In this document: positions 61,939 through 64,000 of the stretch, piece after piece | How the letters are laid out: the number at the start of each line of letters is the position of its first letter | How positions within the stretch are numbered: position 1 is the first letter of the stretch | Assembly: GCA_035771175.1 (NCBI GenBank) | Contig: CM069589.1 | Coordinates: forward strand, 24,136,201 to 24,200,200 | DNA: 64,000 bases | Direction: 5' to 3' | From: Paratinospora sagittata | Taxonomy: Eukaryota; Streptophyta; Magnoliopsida; Ranunculales; Menispermaceae | Notes under the pieces: generated by a model | Databases searched by the model: none | Seen by the model: the letters and a program-made list of their open reading frames with translations, nothing else | What the model was told of the DNA's origin: nothing | Translations under genes and position numbers: made by a program

Positions 61939-62190
61939 CTCATATACACTAATGTATATAGATACATATATTCAATAATAACTACACATATAGTTTCTAC
62001 TAAATTTTGACTATATGTATATTTAAGTCAAACTATATAAAAATCATATAGTTTTCTAGATATATATATTTAATGCAAATCTCAACTATATATAATTGAC
62101 GTATGTATATATAGTTCTAGAGATATATATATCTAATAACATTTTTTTCTTCCCCTAATTTGGTGGACTTGGGCGGGCCATGGACCGTAC
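61931..62190 (-). other. Element leader, TATA-rich
   Basis: Sequence between the primer-binding site and the candidate splice donor, rich in ATATAT and TATATA. No ORF is recognised. In element orientation it begins after the primer site with GTACGGTCCATGGCCCGCCC. Packaging or dimerisation signals would be expected here, but none can be identified by eye. Confidence 0.5.
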
Positions 62191-62202
62191 GCTCTGATAC
62201 CA
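62191..62202 (-). promoter_or_regulatory. Primer-binding site (initiator tRNA-Met)
   Basis: On the - strand TGGTATCAGAGC, the usual plant LTR-retrotransposon site complementary to the 3' end of initiator methionine tRNA. It lies 5 nt inside the 5' LTR (spacer TTTAA on the - strand), which fixes the direction of the element as minus. Confidence 0.93.
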
Positions 62203-63296
62203 TTAAATGTCACACCCCGCCCGGACGCGCCTAAACCGGCGGTACACTCACGGACGGGGCGCGCATTTGGAACAATCATAATGGTAATAACAGAGTGCGC
62301 AGCGGAAATACAATATACAGTACAAATCTGATTTCATATAACTCAGAATACTTTTGTACATAAAATGGTCAAGGAAACATTCTCCCAAAATCCCCAATGA
62401 TTCATACAAAGGGTACAAAATGTGGGCCCCATAACCTGCCCCCAGTCCACCCTAATTTCCTGTGAAAGATTTGATAATATTGGAGTGAGCTTAACGCGCT
62501 CAGTGGGTAAATAGTGCATGAGTATAACAATTAATAAAGCATACTTCAATATCAAATATCTTAAATACACATGTAAGCATCATAATCAATCAATATGTAT
62601 GTATGCATGACACCGTCACGTATTAATGGTTTGATGAGCGTACATCGCCTGAGTTCACGTACAGGTGTCCTTCCCCGGGCGTAGCCAGGTTCTCACTGTA
62701 CGTCCCTCCTCAGGAACGATGCTCTGGATTCACGTACTGATGTCCCTCCCCGGCGTAGCCGAGTTCTCATGTACGTCCCTCTCCAGAGAAATAATATGAA
62801 TAGTGAGCAATGCTTCTAACTATTCTATGAGTCATAAACCATATACGTCCCTAGGTGGTGATATGTATGATGCCAATGCATGAACTAGTTTAGTCTACTA
62901 GTCTGGTCTTTTCTTGACACTTATACTGACTTTGTCAACGTCTAGTGATCCTTATCAGCGTCGGTATCACGACGTGCAAAGTTAGGACATTCAGGTCATA
63001 AACATTATTGACATAATGCAGTGTAAATGAATAGTAGACAGTAATAATTGAATGTAAACTTTAATAAAAGTTATGAAACACGCAAACCTATGTTTCGTTC
63101 CCCACCTTCAGATCTGGTGCTTTTCTCCGGACAGAACTTCGTTGCATCGCTTTCAGATCTGGCGCTTTCCTCCGGACATAACTTTGTTGCACCGCACCGG
63201 GAGTCTCAAAGACTAAAAACTTAGAATGCGTGGAAAGGAGAAGAAAAATCACAAGAGAAGGTGATTTGGTGTGAGGAATGAGAAATGAGGAGGTTT

Positions 63297-63305
63297 CTTA
63301 TATAG
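63297..63305 (-). promoter_or_regulatory. LTR TATA box (5' LTR, presumed active promoter)
   Basis: CTATATAAG on the - strand, identical to that in the 3' LTR. The tandem GAACGTTC array starts within 10-15 bp on its upstream side. Predicted start is near 63270. Confidence 0.75.
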
Positions 63306-63313
63306 AGATTTTT

Positions 63314-63482
63314 GCGCCTGAACGTTCTGGCAACGTTCTGGCATGGCGCCTGAACGTTCTGGCATGCCTGAACGTTCTGGCATGCGCCTGAACGTTCTGG
63401 CATTGCGCCTGAACGTTCTGTCACGCGCCTGAACGTTCTGTCACGCGCCTGAACGTTCTGTCACGCGCCTGAACGTTCGGGC
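63314..63482 (-). repeat. 9-copy palindromic GAACGTTC tandem repeat in 5' LTR
   Basis: Same repeat as in the 3' LTR, but shorter by 91 bp. One unit near 63330 is truncated (CAACGTTC after CTGG). Three neighbouring units carry CTGTCACGCG where the matching units of the 3' LTR have CTGGCACGCG, so one change has spread across adjacent units. The last unit (GAACGTTCGGGC) is diverged in the same way in both LTRs. Confidence 0.85.
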
Positions 63483-63539
63483 GTTGCCCAAATAGTAAAA
63501 ATTTCAAATAGTTTTTTTTGTGAAATACAGGGTATTACA

Positions 63540-63544
63540 CAATG
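63540..63544. repeat. Target site duplication, right
   Basis: CAATG directly after the 5' LTR, matching 56722-56726. The satellite then continues with GGTAACAAACATTAAAATAGCC in phase with the interrupted monomer. Confidence 0.95.
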
Positions 63545-64000
63545 GGTAACAAACATTAAAATAGCCATAACGTTTTCTACCAGACTCCAATTTTAGTGAA
63601 TGCACATTCCTTGGAAAGAAGAAGAAACAATATTTTCAACGCCATTTTATTAACTCATATCAGTGTCAGGATTAAACTGTAAGTCTATTAGAATTTTTCT
63701 TATCGATTCATACAAGAAGTAATTGAATGATCGGGGTGAAACTTTAAAATAACCAAAACTTTTTCATTTTGACTCCAATTTTTGTAATTGAACACGCGTT
63801 AGAAATAGGAAGAAAAGACATTTTCAATTCTTTTTCAATGACTCAAATCAAAGTCGGGATGAAAAGTTACTGCTATTTGAACTTTTCGCCATAATTATTT
63901 CGATAAGTAAGTTGATTGATCGGCAAAAAACATTCAAATAGCCATAACATTTTATTCTTGTCTCCGATTTGGGTGATTGATAATGCGTTGCAAAGAGGAA
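63545..64000 (-). repeat. Inverted-arm satellite after the insertion
   Basis: Resumes at exactly the point in the monomer where it was interrupted and runs off the window in the - orientation. The sub-type resembles the diverged lineage near 50.7-51.2 kb (TTTTAGTGAATGCAC, CATACAAGAAG, GATTTGGGTGATTG). Confidence 0.93.

Larger units (their letters stand above)
56727..63539 (-). mobile_element. Non-autonomous chimeric Ty3/gypsy (Tekay-like) LTR retrotransposon
   Basis: Complete element of 6813 bp inserted into the satellite and read on the - strand. The order in its own direction is: 5' LTR (62208-63539), primer-binding site, A+T-rich leader, long unique ORF (59706-61298), short Gag-integrase remnant (58405-58917), polypurine tract, 3' LTR (56727-58167). 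LTR ends are TGTAATACCC and GGGTGTGACA, and the target duplication is CAATG. The internal region is only about 4.0 kb. No protease, reverse transcriptase, RNase H or integrase catalytic core is present, so mobility would need proteins from a related autonomous element. Clade evidence is the integrase tail plus the 3' motif TTTCGAGGGCGAAAT just before the polypurine tract, which resembles plant Tekay/Del chromoviruses. Confidence 0.95.
62208..63539 (-). repeat. 5' LTR (1332 bp)
   Basis: Same termini as the 3' LTR. This copy would drive transcription of the element. Compared with the other LTR it has 9 rather than 13 GAACGTTC cores (one unit truncated) and a T run of 8 rather than 24. A 75-codon open frame (62343-62570, also 56862-57089 in the other LTR) has no recognisable domain and changes residues between the two copies, so it is not called a gene. 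Confidence 0.95.

Noticed and set aside
56727..63539. Autonomous retrotransposon or complete polyprotein
   Set aside because: No protease, reverse transcriptase, RNase H or integrase core motifs were found in any frame of the roughly 4-kb interior.
1..64000. Centromeric identity of the satellite
   Set aside because: Long tandem arrays with HORs and a nucleosome-scale subunit fit a centromere, but they also fit pericentromeric or subtelomeric heterochromatin. The inserted element is Tekay-like rather than of the centromere-targeting CRM type. Not decidable without CENH3 data.

Overview
The window is plant nuclear heterochromatin, almost certainly from a flowering plant. The evidence is a Ty3/gypsy LTR retrotransposon with the plant initiator-tRNA-Met primer site (TGGTATCAGAGC) and a Tekay-like chromovirus 3' end, set in tens of kilobases of A+T-rich satellite. 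I see no host protein-coding gene, rRNA, tRNA, telomere repeat or CRISPR array. The species cannot be named from the sequence.

Layout. (1) 1-19072: about 33.6 head-to-tail copies of a 567-bp satellite monomer on the + strand. The 567-bp register is kept exactly across 32 steps (598 to 18742), and nearly identical higher-order repeats (HORs) of three monomers are present. (2) About 19072: an abrupt orientation switch, after which the same family runs on the - strand as a sister subfamily of about 566 bp. (3) 19073 to about 39190: a well homogenised inverted arm that includes a duplicated six-monomer block (offset 3393 bp). (4) About 39190-56721: the same satellite, more diverged, with scattered internal deletions and two- or three-monomer duplications. 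(5) 56727-63539: a complete LTR element on the - strand, flanked by the 5-bp target duplication CAATG. (6) 63540-64000: the interrupted satellite resumes.

Each 567-bp monomer is itself an ancient trimer of about 189-bp subunits (190+189+188), close to nucleosome repeat length. A subset of + monomers carries a perfect 10-bp-stem hairpin in the third subunit.

The LTR element is non-autonomous and chimeric. It has intact LTR ends, primer site and polypurine tract, so it should be replicable with proteins supplied by a relative. Its only polyprotein remnant is a 170-codon ORF that appears to join a Gag N-terminus to the integrase C-terminus/chromodomain-like tail. Upstream lies a long intact ORF of 531 codons, with no recognisable retroviral enzyme, that resembles the plant 'putative plant transposon protein' domain. 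Both ORFs start exactly 7 nt after a good candidate 3' splice site, and the leader holds a good donor, so alternative splicing may express each one. Just upstream of the LTR TATA box are 13 copies (3' LTR) or 9 copies (5' LTR) of an approximately 20-bp unit centred on the palindrome GAACGTTC, which matches the heat-shock-element core GAAnnTTC. The LTRs differ by about 13 substitutions outside these repeats, so the insertion is young. The most interesting objects are this heat-shock-like promoter plus chimeric element, and the satellite inversion junction.
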